Assembly: GCA_963752605.1 (NCBI GenBank)
Contig: CAVVYW010000005.1
Span: forward strand, 496,001-560,000
Length of the DNA: 64,000 nucleotides
Direction: 5' to 3'
DNA from: CAVVYW01 sp963752605
GTDB lineage: Bacteria > Actinomycetota > Thermoleophilia > Solirubrobacterales > 70-9
Shown: one piece after another, positions 8,391 to 18,019 of the stretch
Numbering within the stretch: the first letter of the stretch is position 1
How the letters are laid out: each line of letters begins with the position of its first letter
The notes under the pieces: model-generated
Seen by the model: only the letters and a program-made list of their open reading frames with translations
What the model was told of the DNA's origin: nothing
The model's database searches: none
Position numbers and translations under genes: made by a program

Positions 8391-9052
8391 TCCCGGGCTC
8401 CGAAGCGCCGCTTCCGCTCCTCGTACTCCTCGAGGCAGGCCTCGAAGGCCTCGCGGGTGAAGTCCGGCCACAGCTCGTCGCGAAAGACGAACTCGGAGTA
8501 CGCGCACTGCCAGAGCAGGTAGTTGGAGATTCTCTGCTCGCCGCTGGTTCGGATCAGCAGGTCGGGGTCGTGCATCTCGGGCGCATAGAGGCCGCGCGCG
8601 AACTCATCCTCCCCGCCCCCGCCGTAGCGCTCCGCCGCGTCCAGGATCTCCGCCCGTCCGCCGTAGTTGAACGCGACGAACAGGGTGATGCGGTCGTTTT
8701 CCGCGGTCTCGGCCTCCGCCCAGTCCATGCGGTCGGTGAGCTTCCCATCGACCCCCTCGCGGCGGCCGATGAAGCGCATCCGAACGCCCTCCTCGTCGAG
8801 TTCGGGTGTCTCCCGGTCGATTCGCTCGGCGAACATCTCCATCAGCCCCTCCACCTCATCACGCGGGCGCGTCCAGTTCTCGGTCGAGAACGAGTACACG
8901 GTCAGCTCGCGGACCCCGAGGTCCACGGCGTCCTTGAGGCGCTCCTTGACGGTATCCGCGCCGGCTCGGTGCCCCTCCAGAACCGAAAGCTTGCGCTGCT
9001 GCGCCCAGCGTCCGTTCCCGTCGGTGATGATCGCGACGTACTGCGGTGGCAT
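8387..9052 (-). CDS. uppS: Isoprenyl (undecaprenyl) diphosphate synthase
   Basis: cis-Prenyltransferase that makes the polyprenyl carrier for peptidoglycan and other wall polymers. 221 residues. Visible: the diphosphate-binding TDGNGRW motif with catalytic Asp11, the GHRAG segment, SFSTENW, and the C-terminal RTSGEQRISNYLLWQ and ELWPDF motifs. A GGAG-type ribosome site precedes ATG 9052. It overlaps cdsA by four bases, which suggests coupled translation. Whether the product is C50 or C55 cannot be told. Confidence 0.96.
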   Translation of the reverse strand: MPPQYVAIITDGNGRWAQQRKLSVLEGHRAGADTVKERLKDAVDLGVRELTVYSFSTENWTRPRDEVEGLMEMFAERIDRETPELDEEGVRMRFIGRREGVDGKLTDRMDWAEAETAENDRITLFVAFNYGGRAEILDAAERYGGGGEDEFARGLYAPEMHDPDLLIRTSGEQRISNYLLWQCAYSEFVFRDELWPDFTREAFEACLEEYEERKRRFGARE

Positions 9053-9084
9053 GGGAGGAGCTCCAGGTCAAGGGCGCGGCCCGC

Positions 9085-9651
9085 CTAGACCTCGAGGATC
9101 TCCTCCTCCTTGCCCTTGAGGAGCGCATCGATCTCGCCGATCGCCTTGTCGGTGTGCTTCTGGAGATCCGTCTCGGCGCGATGCTCTTCGTCGGATCCCG
9201 CCTCGCCCTCCTTCTTCATGTCGCGCAGGTCGTGCATCACGTCGCGTCTCACGTTGCGCACGCCGACCCGGCCCTCCTCCGCGACGTTGTGGACGACCTT
9301 GACCAGCTCCTTGCGGCGCTCCTCGGTCAGCTCGGGGATCTGCAGCCTGATCACGTTGCCGTCGTTCGACGGCGTCAGGCCCACGTCGGACTCCATCACC
9401 GCCTTCTCGATCGCGCCGATCGAGGTCTTGTCGTATGGGGTGACGGTCAGCAGCCGCGCGTCGGTCGCGGCCACCTGGGCGAGCTGCTGGATGGGCGTCT
9501 CGGCGCCGTAGTAGTCCACCACCACGCGGTCGAGCAGATGCGCGGAGGCACGGCCGGTGCGCACGGTCGCCAGCTGGTTGCGGGTCGCCTCGACGGACTT
9601 CGCCATCCGCTCCTTGGCGTCGGCCACTAGCTCGTCGGTCAGCTCGCTCAT
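9085..9651 (-). CDS. frr: Ribosome recycling factor
   Basis: Splits post-termination ribosomes together with EF-G. 188 residues, close to the family norm of 185. The helical domain carries RTGRASAHLLDRV and the DVGLTPSNDGNVIRLQIPELTEERRKEL region, here read as the usual motif around the domain II hinge. The start codon overlaps the pyrH stop (ATGA at 9651-9648), as in many bacteria. Confidence 0.97.
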   Translation of the reverse strand: MSELTDELVADAKERMAKSVEATRNQLATVRTGRASAHLLDRVVVDYYGAETPIQQLAQVAATDARLLTVTPYDKTSIGAIEKAVMESDVGLTPSNDGNVIRLQIPELTEERRKELVKVVHNVAEEGRVGVRNVRRDVMHDLRDMKKEGEAGSDEEHRAETDLQKHTDKAIGEIDALLKGKEEEILEV

Positions 9652-10397
9652 GACGTGACAGGGTCGGTCGCCGGCTTGCTCGAGACAAGCGTGCCTACCC
9701 GCTCTCCGCAGACGATCCTATCTATGTTCCGCTCGTCCGCCATGTTGAAGACGTAGATCGGGAGGTCGTTGTCCATGCACAGCGAAAGGGCGGTCGAGTC
9801 CATCACCCGGAGTCCCTTCTCGATCGCCTGGCGGTGGCTGATCTCCGGCAGGAACCCGGCGTCGGGGTGCTCGTTGGGGTCGGCGTCGTAGACCCCCTCG
9901 ACGCCGTTCTTGGCCATCAGGATCGCCTCCGCGTGGATCTCAAGGGCCCGCAGGGCCGCCGCCGTGTCGGTGGTGAAGAACGGATTGCCGGTGCCCGCCG
10001 CGAAGATCACGACGCGGTCCTTCTCGAGGTGCCGGATCGCCCGGCGGCGCAGGTAGGGCTCGGCGACCTCGGTCACGGCCATCGCGGAGAGGACGCGCGT
10101 GTCGATTCCCACCTTCTCGAGCGCGTCCTGGAGCGTGAGGGCGTTGAGGACGGTGGCGAGCATCCCCATGTAGTCCGCGGTCGCCCGGTCCATCCCCTCG
10201 GCCGCGCCCTCGAGGCCTCGGTAGATGTTGCCGGCGCCGACGACCAGCGCCACCTCGACTCCCCGCTCGCGGACGGTCTGGACCTGGCTCGCGATGCGCT
10301 CGATCTGCGCCGGATCGGTCCCGAACTCGAGGTCGCCCATCAGCGCTTCCCCGGAGAGCTTCAGCAGGATGCGCTTGAAGGCGGCGTCCGGCGCCAC
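9648..10397 (-). CDS. pyrH: Uridylate kinase
   Basis: Phosphorylates UMP to UDP; hexameric amino-acid-kinase fold. 249 residues from GTG 10397, which directly precedes the conserved RILLKLSGEAL. Other visible motifs are VVGAGNIYRG, GMLATVLNALTLQDALE, and GTGNPFFTTDTAAALRA. A 60-residue upstream extension in the same frame is only tsf read out of frame and was discarded. It is sandwiched between tsf and frr. Confidence 0.96.
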   Translation of the reverse strand: MAPDAAFKRILLKLSGEALMGDLEFGTDPAQIERIASQVQTVRERGVEVALVVGAGNIYRGLEGAAEGMDRATADYMGMLATVLNALTLQDALEKVGIDTRVLSAMAVTEVAEPYLRRRAIRHLEKDRVVIFAAGTGNPFFTTDTAAALRALEIHAEAILMAKNGVEGVYDADPNEHPDAGFLPEISHRQAIEKGLRVMDSTALSLCMDNDLPIYVFNMADERNIDRIVCGERVGTLVSSKPATDPVTS

Positions 10398-10404
10398 GGG
10401 AGGC

Positions 10405-11033
10405 CTACCCCTCCCCGACCTCGTAACGCGCGAAGCGCGCGATCTGGACGTTCTCCCCCGTCTTCGCCGCGATCTCGGAGCGCAGGTCCTCGATCGTCTT
10501 GCCCTCGTATTTCTCCTCGTTGAAGTGCTTCTGGTCCAGCAGGACGATCTCCGAGGCCCACTTCTTGAGCTGTCCATCGACGATCTTCTGGACCACGTCG
10601 TCGGGCTTGCCGTCCGCCTTGGCCTTCTCCTCGAGGATCTGGCGCTCCTTCTCCCGCTCCTCCTCCGGGACCTCCTCGAGCGAGACGTGCTGGGGGTTCA
10701 TCGCTGCGATGTGGACCGCGACCTCGCGCGCGAACTCCTTGAAGTCCTCGTTTATCGCCACGAAGTCGGTCTCGCACTGGACCTCGACCAGGACGCCGAC
10801 CTTCTGCTGCTTTCGCTCGCCGGTACCGGTCTGGTGGGTGTAGGCGGCGACCACGCCCTCGCTCGTCCCGCGCCCGGCCCGCTTCGCGGCCGACGCGGCG
10901 CCCTTCTTGCGGAGGATCTTGATCGCCTCCTCCATGTCGCCGTTCGCCTCGGCGAGCGCCTCCTTGCAGGCCATCATCGGGGCGCCGGTGCGCTCGCGGA
11001 GGGCCTTGACGTCGGCGGCGCTGACCTTCGTGC

Positions 11034-11037
<4 letters not shown>
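10405..11037 (-). CDS. tsf: Elongation factor Ts
   Basis: Guanine-nucleotide exchange factor for EF-Tu. 210 residues, the short form seen in thermophiles and several actinobacteria. Visible: N-terminal UBA-like domain with ALRERTGAPMMACKEAL, then VEVQCETDFVAINEDF, the TDFVA motif that contacts EF-Tu. The start overlaps the rpsB stop by four bases (ATGA). Confidence 0.97.
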
Positions 11038-11987
<950 letters not shown>

Positions 11988-12141
11988 CTTGCCTCTCTAA
12001 CGCTTTGTGATCGAGCCTCGCCGGGGCGGTGGGAACCCGGGGAATTGCCCGGGCAGCGTCCCATCGCCGGTCGACGAGGGTTGGGGTCCTTACCGGCGGG
12101 GCATTGTAAAGCGATCACTGAGCAGTGAGCGGGCGGCGGGT
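11988..12141 (-). promoter_or_regulatory. rpsB: rpsB upstream region
   Basis: 154 bases between rluD and rpsB with no gene. Read on the minus strand it has a TACAAT hexamer (12103-12108), a good -10 match, but no convincing -35. A CACTG/CAGTG inverted repeat (12116-12127) sits just upstream of it. The remaining leader, about 100 bases, is GC-rich and could hold an S2 autoregulatory structure, which cannot be demonstrated here. Confidence 0.35.
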
Positions 12142-12816
12142 CTAGCCAGCCCTTGCGCGGTCCAGCGCGCCCGCGAGGTCGTCCGGCAGCTCCGATGTGA
12201 AGCTCAGCTCCTCACCCGTCTCCGGATGACGGAAGCTGAGCCGCGCCGCGTGCAGGAACTGCCGGTCGAGCCCGTGGCGCCCGGCGGTGCCGTACTCGGG
12301 GTCGCCCGCGACCGGGTGGTCAATCGCCGCGAAGTGGACACGGATCTGATGGGTGCGACCGGTCTCGAGCTGCGCCCGGACGAATGTGTCGGCCGGCAGG
12401 TATTCGACGACCTCGAAGTGGGTGCGGGCCTCGCGTTCGCCCGATCCGCGCACCGCCATCTGGGTCCGGCGGCGGCGATGGCGTCCCAGCGGGGCGTCTA
12501 TTGTGCCGCTGCGCGTCTCGAGAGCGCCCTCCACCAGCGCGAGGTACTCGCGGGTGGCCTCACGCGCCTTGATCTGTGCGGAGAGGTCGCGGTGCGCCCG
12601 CTCGGTGCGCGCGATCACCATCAGCCCCGAGGTGTCCTTGTCGAGGCGGTGGACGATGCCCGGCCGCTCGCTCGGGCCTCCCCCGGCCATGCCCTCGAGC
12701 AGGTCCACGAGCGTCTCACCCTCGTGCGAGGGTGCCGGGTGGACGACCAGCCCCGCCGGCTTGTCGATGACGACGAGGGAGTCGTCCCGGTGGACGATCA
12801 GGTCCTCGGCCCTCAC
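12142..12816 (-). CDS. RluD-family rRNA pseudouridine synthase, no S4 domain
   Basis: Pseudouridine synthase of the RluA/RluD family. Seen: IVHRDDSLVVIDKPAGLVVH at the start, the catalytic motif IVHRLDKDTSGLMVIA, then TGRTHQIRVH and GDPEYG. From GTG 12816, which overlaps the lspA stop by GTGA, the protein is 224 residues. Typical RluD is about 320 and begins with an S4 RNA-binding domain; that domain is missing here. The in-frame sequence upstream is lspA out of frame. The family target is 23S rRNA helix 69, but without S4 the specificity is uncertain. Confidence 0.9.
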   Translation of the reverse strand: MRAEDLIVHRDDSLVVIDKPAGLVVHPAPSHEGETLVDLLEGMAGGGPSERPGIVHRLDKDTSGLMVIARTERAHRDLSAQIKAREATREYLALVEGALETRSGTIDAPLGRHRRRRTQMAVRGSGEREARTHFEVVEYLPADTFVRAQLETGRTHQIRVHFAAIDHPVAGDPEYGTAGRHGLDRQFLHAARLSFRHPETGEELSFTSELPDDLAGALDRARAG

Positions 12817-13295
12817 GGCGGCCGCTCGTCCCGGTCCTCTTGCCGGACCATGAGCAGGAGCAGGGCCACGCCGAGAACGATCGCGGTGTCGGCCAGGTTG
12901 AAGGTCGGCCAAAAGGAGAAGTCGATGAAGTCAATTACCGCCCCCTCCCGCAAGCGGTCCACGAGGTTCCCGAGCGCCCCGCCGACCAGGAGGCCGGTTG
13001 GAAGCCAGACCCAGCTCGAGCTCGTGTCCCAGACCGAGAGCGAGACCATCAGGAACACCAGGAAGCACAGCTCCAGGGCGACGAACAGGGTCGAGACGTC
13101 CCCGCCGAGCCCGAAGGCGACGCCCTCGTTCCGGGTGTTCTCGATCGAGAGGAACGGCAGCACCTCCACGCTTTCGCCGCGCTCCAGGAGCGAGTTGACG
13201 AGCGCCTTGGTTCCCTGGTCGATCGCGAGCACCGCGACGCATGCCGCCAGTGCCTTGGGCAGAACGGCGAGGGCGCGGGAGCGGGCGGAGCTCAA
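12813..13295 (-). CDS. lspA: Lipoprotein signal peptidase
   Basis: Aspartyl protease in the membrane that removes signal peptides from diacylglyceryl-modified prolipoproteins. 160 residues with four hydrophobic segments. Both catalytic aspartates are in their motifs: GGALGNLVDRL and FNLADTAIVLG. The start is proposed at TTG 13295, which overlaps the yggT stop as TTGA; no ATG or GTG gives a sensible N-terminus, and the TTGA arrangement recurs in this genome. Confidence 0.94.
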   Translation of the reverse strand: MSSARSRALAVLPKALAACVAVLAIDQGTKALVNSLLERGESVEVLPFLSIENTRNEGVAFGLGGDVSTLFVALELCFLVFLMVSLSVWDTSSSWVWLPTGLLVGGALGNLVDRLREGAVIDFIDFSFWPTFNLADTAIVLGVALLLLMVRQEDRDERPP

Positions 13296-13582
13296 CCGGG
13301 GTCGATCGCTCCGACGATCAGCGCCTGGGCGATGAACAGGACGATGACCGCCAGGATCGGGCTGATGTCGACGGCGAATCCGCCACCGCCGAGCGGCGGC
13401 AGGAAGCGCCGGAAGATGTTCAGGTACGGGTCGGTGACCTGATGGACGAAGTCCACCACGGTGGAAAGCCAGCGGTTGTAGGGCATGCGCGGGATCCACG
13501 ACAGCAGCACCCGGATGAAGATCAGGATGATGTAGACGAGGAAGATGGCGTTGACGTACTCGGCGATGTCGCTGCGGTCCAT
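13292..13582 (-). CDS. YggT family membrane protein
   Basis: A 96-residue protein with two hydrophobic segments around residues 10-30 and 70-92 and the family motif RVLLSWIP...VTDPYLNIFRRFLPP. YggT proteins sit next to sepF/proC in many bacteria and are linked to cell division, osmotic tolerance or chloroplast division in plants, but no biochemical role is settled. A GAGGATGAG ribosome site precedes ATG 13582. It overlaps lspA by four bases. Confidence 0.92.
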   Translation of the reverse strand: MDRSDIAEYVNAIFLVYIILIFIRVLLSWIPRMPYNRWLSTVVDFVHQVTDPYLNIFRRFLPPLGGGGFAVDISPILAVIVLFIAQALIVGAIDPG

Positions 13583-13586
13583 CAGC

Positions 13587-14366
13587 TCATCCTCGCACGC
13601 GGTCGAGTGACGCTTCCACCGCGGCCAGGAACGTCTCGCGGATCATGCGCTTCTCCAGCGCCTCGATGCCCGCCTCGGTCATCCCGCCCGGCGAGGCCAC
13701 CGAGTTCTTCAAGTCAGTCGGCGCGTGGTGCTCGAGCAGCCCGCCCGTGGCGCTCATCGCGCGGGAGATCATGCGCCTCGCGTCCTCCTCCGAGAGGCCC
13801 TCCTTGACACCCCCCTCGACCATCGCCTCGGCCACCAGGGCGAGATAGCCCGGCGAGCAGCCCATCACCGCGGTGGCGGCGTCCATCAGCCTCTCCTCGA
13901 GCTCGATCACCTCGCCGAGCAGCCCGAGCAGCTGATCCAGCTCCTCCCGCCGCCCCTTTGAGAGGTCCTCGGGGTAGACGACGCAGATGACCGCCAGGCG
14001 CAGTTGGGCGCCGAGGTTGGGCATCACCCGGGTGACCTCAACCCCGGGCAGGGCGCTCTGCAGCTTCTCCAGCGGCGTGCCGGCGAGGATCGAGATCACC
14101 GGCTTGCCCGCCTCCGCCAGCTCCCCCGCGACCTCGTCCAGGACGTTGGGCTTCACCGCAAGCAGGACCAGGTCGGAGGCCTCAGCTACCTGATGATTGC
14201 TCGGTACTGCCTCTCCCCCAACCTCGGCCGCGAGCTCCTCTGCCTTGGAAGGGTCGGCGTCCGCGAACAGCATCGCGTCCGGTGCGCCCTTCTCATCGCG
14301 CGCTGCCGCCCAGCCGCGGGCAATGCCCGTCGCCATGTTGCCCGAGCCGACGAATCCAACCTTCAT
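13587..14366 (-). CDS. proC: Pyrroline-5-carboxylate reductase
   Basis: Last step of proline synthesis, reducing P5C with NAD(P)H. 259 residues with an N-terminal Rossmann motif (GFVGSGNMATGIARG), VKPNVLDEV, TRVMPNLGAQL and the C-terminal SPGGMTEAGI dimerisation motif. In the usual TRVMPN-TP motif, the last residues read LGAQLRL, a mild deviation. A TAGAGT hexamer seven bases before ATG suggests leaderless transcription. Located between sepF and yggT, as is common. Confidence 0.95.
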   Translation of the reverse strand: MKVGFVGSGNMATGIARGWAAARDEKGAPDAMLFADADPSKAEELAAEVGGEAVPSNHQVAEASDLVLLAVKPNVLDEVAGELAEAGKPVISILAGTPLEKLQSALPGVEVTRVMPNLGAQLRLAVICVVYPEDLSKGRREELDQLLGLLGEVIELEERLMDAATAVMGCSPGYLALVAEAMVEGGVKEGLSEEDARRMISRAMSATGGLLEHHAPTDLKNSVASPGGMTEAGIEALEKRMIRETFLAAVEASLDRVRG

Positions 14367-14373
14367 GCGCTCA

Positions 14374-14379
14374 ACTCTA
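14374..14379 (-). promoter_or_regulatory. proC: Leaderless -10 box for proC
   Basis: TAGAGT on the minus strand, exactly seven bases upstream of ATG 14366; no ribosome site is present. Confidence 0.55.
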
Positions 14380-14432
14380 GTGAGCGGCCTGCATGCGCTC
14401 CGCGCGCGACCGGATGCCCGATACTCACAGGT

Positions 14433-14762
14433 GTGTCTCTCCCGCTAATCGAGTTCCCGGCCGATGATCCTGAACGTGCCCGGCGGTTTTGGAGCGGCGT
14501 CCTTGGCGCGGTGCTCGCGCCAAGGACCAGCGAAGCTGGGGCGGGCTGGGAGACGAGCGGTTCTGACCTTCGTCTAGGCGTGCACCAGCGTGGATCGGGT
14601 CCCGGCGACAACGCTTCGCTGGCCTATTTCACGGTGCCCGATCTTCCCGCCGCCCTTCAGCGCGTCCAGGACCTCGGCGGAGCCGTGATCCACCCTGGCG
14701 AGCGCTGGGCCGTTTGCCGGGACTCTGAGGGCAGTCCGTTCGCGCTCGCGACGGATACCTAG
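14433..14762 (+). CDS. VOC/glyoxalase-fold protein
   Basis: A 109-residue single-domain vicinal-oxygen-chelate protein: IEFPADDPERARRFWSGVLG at the start and a second beta-alpha-beta unit (FTVPDLPAALQRVQDLGG...RDSEGSPFALATD) at the end, matching the CFE/AES type. The metal-ligand pattern of true glyoxalase I is not obvious. Start GTG 14433 was chosen because the fold begins immediately after it. It is the only plus-strand gene inside the sepF-proC cluster and stops three bases from the sepF stop, so it was probably inserted there. Function unknown. Confidence 0.8.
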   Translation: MSLPLIEFPADDPERARRFWSGVLGAVLAPRTSEAGAGWETSGSDLRLGVHQRGSGPGDNASLAYFTVPDLPAALQRVQDLGGAVIHPGERWAVCRDSEGSPFALATDT

Positions 14763-14765
14763 CGG

Positions 14766-15386
14766 CTAGCTCTGGTTGAAGAAGCCGCCCTCGAGGATCC
14801 GGGCCTTCTCCTCGGCCGAGACCTCGACGTTGGCGGGAGTCAGCAGGAAGATGCCGTTCGCGATCCGCTGCATGCCGCCGCCGAGCGCGTAGGTCATCCC
14901 CGAGCAGAAGTCGATCAGGCGCTTTGAGAGTTCCCGGTCGGTGGACTGGAGGTTGATGATCACCGGCTTGGAGCGCTTGAACTCGTCGGCCACCTGCTGG
15001 GCGTCGTTGAAGCTCCGCGGCGTGACCACGTGCATCGAGGCCATGGAGCCGCCGTTCCCCCTCGGCATCGGCTCCGGCGCCGGTTCGGCCGCCCGGCCTC
15101 GGCGGCGTCGCGGCGCCGGGGCGGACTCGTCCTCGACCGCCCGCATGCGACGCCTGGGCGCTGGCTCCTCGTCGCCGAAGATGTCGTCGATGTCCTCCTC
15201 ACGCTCGCCGCGCGGCGGCAGGGAGCGGACGGCCCCGCGCTCACGTGCGGGAGCGACCTGCGTCTCGGGGTCGAGCGCCAGCTCGCTGCCTGTGTCCTCC
15301 TCGTCGTATTCGCCCTCCTCGACGTAGTCGCCCTCGACGAGGCCGAAGTACTCGAGTGAGCGTCGCCATGTGTCCCTAAGGGCCAT
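14766..15386 (-). CDS. sepF: Cell division protein SepF
   Basis: Membrane anchor for FtsZ in Gram-positive bacteria. 206 residues: an N-terminal amphipathic helix candidate (MALRDTWRRSLEYFGLV), a long acidic/arginine-rich disordered linker (about 20-115), and the C-terminal SepF domain (VVTPRSFNDAQQVADEFKRS...VIINLQ...KRLIDFCSGMTYALGG). The order pgeF-yggS-sepF-proC-yggT follows the conserved cluster downstream of ftsZ; ftsZ itself is not in the window. Confidence 0.95.
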   Translation of the reverse strand: MALRDTWRRSLEYFGLVEGDYVEEGEYDEEDTGSELALDPETQVAPARERGAVRSLPPRGEREEDIDDIFGDEEPAPRRRMRAVEDESAPAPRRRRGRAAEPAPEPMPRGNGGSMASMHVVTPRSFNDAQQVADEFKRSKPVIINLQSTDRELSKRLIDFCSGMTYALGGGMQRIANGIFLLTPANVEVSAEEKARILEGGFFNQS

Positions 15387-15427
15387 TAAGCGTCAGATTC
15401 GGCTTTCCAGCGGTTATTCCTGCCCGA

Positions 15428-16063
15428 TTATGCCTGGTAGAGGGTCGTGCCGAGGCGCACGAGAGTGGCTCCCTCCTCGACAGCGACCTCCCAGTCCTGG
15501 CTGGTGCCCATCGAGAGCCGCTCCAGCCCGTGCTCGGCGCCCAGCTCCGCCAGCCGGGCGAAATGGGGCCGGGATTCCTCCGGGTCGTTGGTGAAGGGCG
15601 GCATCGCCATCAGCCCGGCCACCGCGACCGGACAGCGGGAGATGAACTCGCCGAGGTCCCCGGGGGCGATCCCGCCCTTTCCCCCCTCCCCCGCAACGTT
15701 CACCTCGACCAGGACCTGGGTCTCGGGGGTCCCGTGCTTCGCGAGCTGGTCCAGCGCCGAGTCCGAGGCGACCGAGTGGATCAAGCGGACCAGGGGGACG
15801 ATTCCCTTCACCTTGCGGCTCTGGAGGTTGCCAATGAAGTCCCATTGGAAGGAGTCGGCCCAGCGCTCCCGCTTCGCCTCGAGGTCCTGCAGCCGGTTCT
15901 CGCCGACCAACTCGATCCCCCCCTCGGCGAGAGTGCCCATCTCCTCGGTAGGGACGTACTTGGTGGCCGCGAGGATCTCCACCCCGGGCCCCGCCTTCTC
16001 GCGGACCCGTTCCAGGTTGGCGCGGACCCGGTCGGCATCCAGGCCGGTCACGGGTTCGACCAT
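15428..16063 (-). CDS. PLP-binding YggS/PLPBP protein
   Basis: Pyridoxal-phosphate homeostasis protein, 211 residues, single TIM-barrel. The PLP lysine is in LAATKYVPTEEM; the phosphate-binding tail reads LSMGTSQDWEVAVEEGATLVRLGTTLY. In most homologues the motif is LSMGMSxD, so Thr replaces Met, a small change. ATG 16063 shares the A of the pgeF stop (TGATG), giving translational coupling. Confidence 0.93.
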   Translation of the reverse strand: MVEPVTGLDADRVRANLERVREKAGPGVEILAATKYVPTEEMGTLAEGGIELVGENRLQDLEAKRERWADSFQWDFIGNLQSRKVKGIVPLVRLIHSVASDSALDQLAKHGTPETQVLVEVNVAGEGGKGGIAPGDLGEFISRCPVAVAGLMAMPPFTNDPEESRPHFARLAELGAEHGLERLSMGTSQDWEVAVEEGATLVRLGTTLYQA

Positions 16064-16800
16064 CACCGATCCCTCCAGACCAGGCCGGCCTGCCGGCCGG
16101 TGATCTCGCCGTCGCGGCGGTGCGAGAAGAGGAGGTCGGCGTTGCAGCTGGTGCACAGCTCCGAGACCGCGACCGAGCCGACGCCGGCGTGCTCGAGCAG
16201 CTTGCGCGCGACCGCCGGCAGATCGAGCATGCGGCCGTCCGCCACGCCGTCGAGATCATCGAACTCAGCCAGCACTTCCTCCCCCACCTCGTAGCAGCAG
16301 GGCCCGATCCCCGGGCCGATCGCCGCGGTCTCGGCCTCGACCCGGCCAGCAGCCTCCGCGACGATGCCGCCGGCGAGTCCCCGCCAGCCGCCGTGGACCA
16401 TCGCCACCCCGCTCGGCCCGCTGAGGGCGATCGGCAGGCAGTCAGCGACCATCACCAGGGGCGCCAGCGAAGGCTCCGCGGTGGCCTGTGCGTCCACCTC
16501 GTCGGGGCTGCGCACCGCATCGGCGTAGACGCGTGGGGTCTGCCGGGCCTCGTGCCAGCGCAGCTCGGCCCCGTGCACCTGGCGGCCCATCACCACGTCC
16601 GCGGGGTCAAGGCCCAGCGCGGCCGCGAGGCGACCGCGGTTCTCGCGCACGCGCTCTGGCTCGTCCTCGGTCTTGATCGCGACGTTGAGGCTCTCGTAGG
16701 GGCCCTCACTGACGCCCCCGAGCCGGGTCGAGAACGCCGCCCGCGCCCCCGGCAGCTCGGCCTCGAGCCAGCGCACGCCGTCTCGCTCGCGCCACTCCAT
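16063..16800 (-). CDS. pgeF: Peptidoglycan editing factor / laccase-domain protein
   Basis: Copper/zinc-dependent YfiH family enzyme of 245 residues. Visible: FSTRLGGVSEGPYESLN, MGRQVHGAE, VMVADCLPIAL with the metal Cys, MVHGGWRGLAGG with the metal His, and IGPCCYEVGEEV. Members remove misincorporated residues from muropeptide precursors or act as purine nucleoside phosphorylases. A TAGCCT box eight bases before ATG overlaps the cca stop codon. Part of the division-linked cluster. Confidence 0.93.
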   Translation of the reverse strand: MEWRERDGVRWLEAELPGARAAFSTRLGGVSEGPYESLNVAIKTEDEPERVRENRGRLAAALGLDPADVVMGRQVHGAELRWHEARQTPRVYADAVRSPDEVDAQATAEPSLAPLVMVADCLPIALSGPSGVAMVHGGWRGLAGGIVAEAAGRVEAETAAIGPGIGPCCYEVGEEVLAEFDDLDGVADGRMLDLPAVARKLLEHAGVGSVAVSELCTSCNADLLFSHRRDGEITGRQAGLVWRDR

Positions 16801-16808
16801 GCGAGAAG

Positions 16809-16814
16809 AGGCTA
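16809..16814 (-). promoter_or_regulatory. pgeF: Leaderless -10 box for pgeF, overlapping cca stop
   Basis: TAGCCT on the minus strand, eight bases upstream of ATG 16800. Its first three bases are the cca stop codon TAG (16814-16812). Confidence 0.5.
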
Positions 16815-17960
16815 GTCCTCCGGGATCTCGCCCCTGGCCGCAGCGAGCGCGATCCGCAGTTCCTCGTCGCGCCCGGAGAGCTCGCCGTCGAGCTTCGCCG
16901 AGAGGGCCGCCTCGAGTCCCTTGCCGACCTCAGGTCCCTCGGAAACGCCCGCGGCCATCAGCTCCCGGCCGTCGATCTCCAGGGCCACGTTCCGCCATTC
17001 GCTTACGTACCGGTCGAGCCACTCGGCGCCCATCGCCCTGCCCAGGACGAGCTCCACGGGCGGGCGCCCGGAGGCGGCCTGGACCGCCTGCGAGGGCCGC
17101 TCGGGGGTGGCCTCCGCGAGCCCGGCGGCCGCCGCGCGGACCTGTTCTCCGGCCGGGCCGCGTCCAAGTGCAGCCAGGAGCGCCTCGGCGCGGTCCGCGA
17201 TCCCCTCCCAGGGCGGGCTCCCCAGCAGCCGGATTCCCTCCCCGGCCAGGGGAATCGCGTCGGCCGGCATCCCGAGCACTCCCCACTCCCGCAGCAGCAC
17301 CAGGGCACGGGCCGGATCCCTTTCCGCGGCGAGCCGCCGAAGCTCGGCATCGATCCGGTCGTCCGAGATAGTCCTCAGGTCCGCGCCGCGCAAGAGCGTC
17401 GCGGTCTCGGGCTCCAGCTCGAACCGGAAGCGGGCGGCGTAACGGGCCGCGCGGAGCGCCCGGGTCGGATCGTCACGAAACGAGTCCTTGTGCAGGACAC
17501 GGAGGCGTCCCGCGGCCAGGTCGCCCGCCCCGCCGTGCGGATCGATCAGCTCGGGTTCGCGCCCGAGCGGCACCGCCATGGCGTTGATCGTGAAGTCCCG
17601 GCGGGAGAGGTCGTCCCCGAGCTTCGCCGGAGCCACCTCCGGCAGGGCGCCCGGGTGGGCGTAGGTCTCGGACCGGGCCCGCGCCAGGTCCACCGTCAGC
17701 TCGCCGAGACGCACCTTCGCCGTCTGAAATCGCTCGTGCTCGGTCAGCTCCCCGCCGAGCGCCAGCGCCACCGGTGCGACGTCACCCTCGATAACGACGT
17801 CCACGTCGGGATGCGTCTCGCCCAGCAGCAGGTCGCGCACCGCGCCGCCGACCAGGTATGCGGGGAAGCCGGCGATCGCGGTTTGCAGCCGCTCGAGGCC
17901 GGGTAGCGCCCGCAGACGCCCGGGGAGATCTGCGGTGTCTATGGTGGGTTTATCGGCCAT
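16812..17960 (-). CDS. cca: CCA tRNA nucleotidyltransferase / poly(A) polymerase family
   Basis: Class II nucleotidyltransferase; adds or repairs the CCA end of tRNA, or part of it. 382 residues from ATG 17960, which follows an AGGAAG site. Motifs: LVGGAVRDLLLGETHPDVD with the catalytic aspartates (DVDVV), RRDFTINAMA, DPHGGAGDLAAGRLRVLH, and DDPTRALRAARYAARF. No HD domain is visible in the C-terminal half, which instead is helical and alanine-rich. A-adding versus full CCA-adding activity cannot be separated by eye. Confidence 0.9.
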   Translation of the reverse strand: MADKPTIDTADLPGRLRALPGLERLQTAIAGFPAYLVGGAVRDLLLGETHPDVDVVIEGDVAPVALALGGELTEHERFQTAKVRLGELTVDLARARSETYAHPGALPEVAPAKLGDDLSRRDFTINAMAVPLGREPELIDPHGGAGDLAAGRLRVLHKDSFRDDPTRALRAARYAARFRFELEPETATLLRGADLRTISDDRIDAELRRLAAERDPARALVLLREWGVLGMPADAIPLAGEGIRLLGSPPWEGIADRAEALLAALGRGPAGEQVRAAAAGLAEATPERPSQAVQAASGRPPVELVLGRAMGAEWLDRYVSEWRNVALEIDGRELMAAGVSEGPEVGKGLEAALSAKLDGELSGRDEELRIALAAARGEIPED

Positions 17961-18019
17961 TAGGCGGGGACTTCCTACCATGTGCCGCTTCCTCGGTGGC
18001 GACCCCCGAGGACGACTCG

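Noticed and set aside
12116..12127. CACTG/CAGTG inverted repeat as a specific operator
   Set aside because: Five-base arms are too short to separate from chance; mentioned only as part of the rpsB upstream region.
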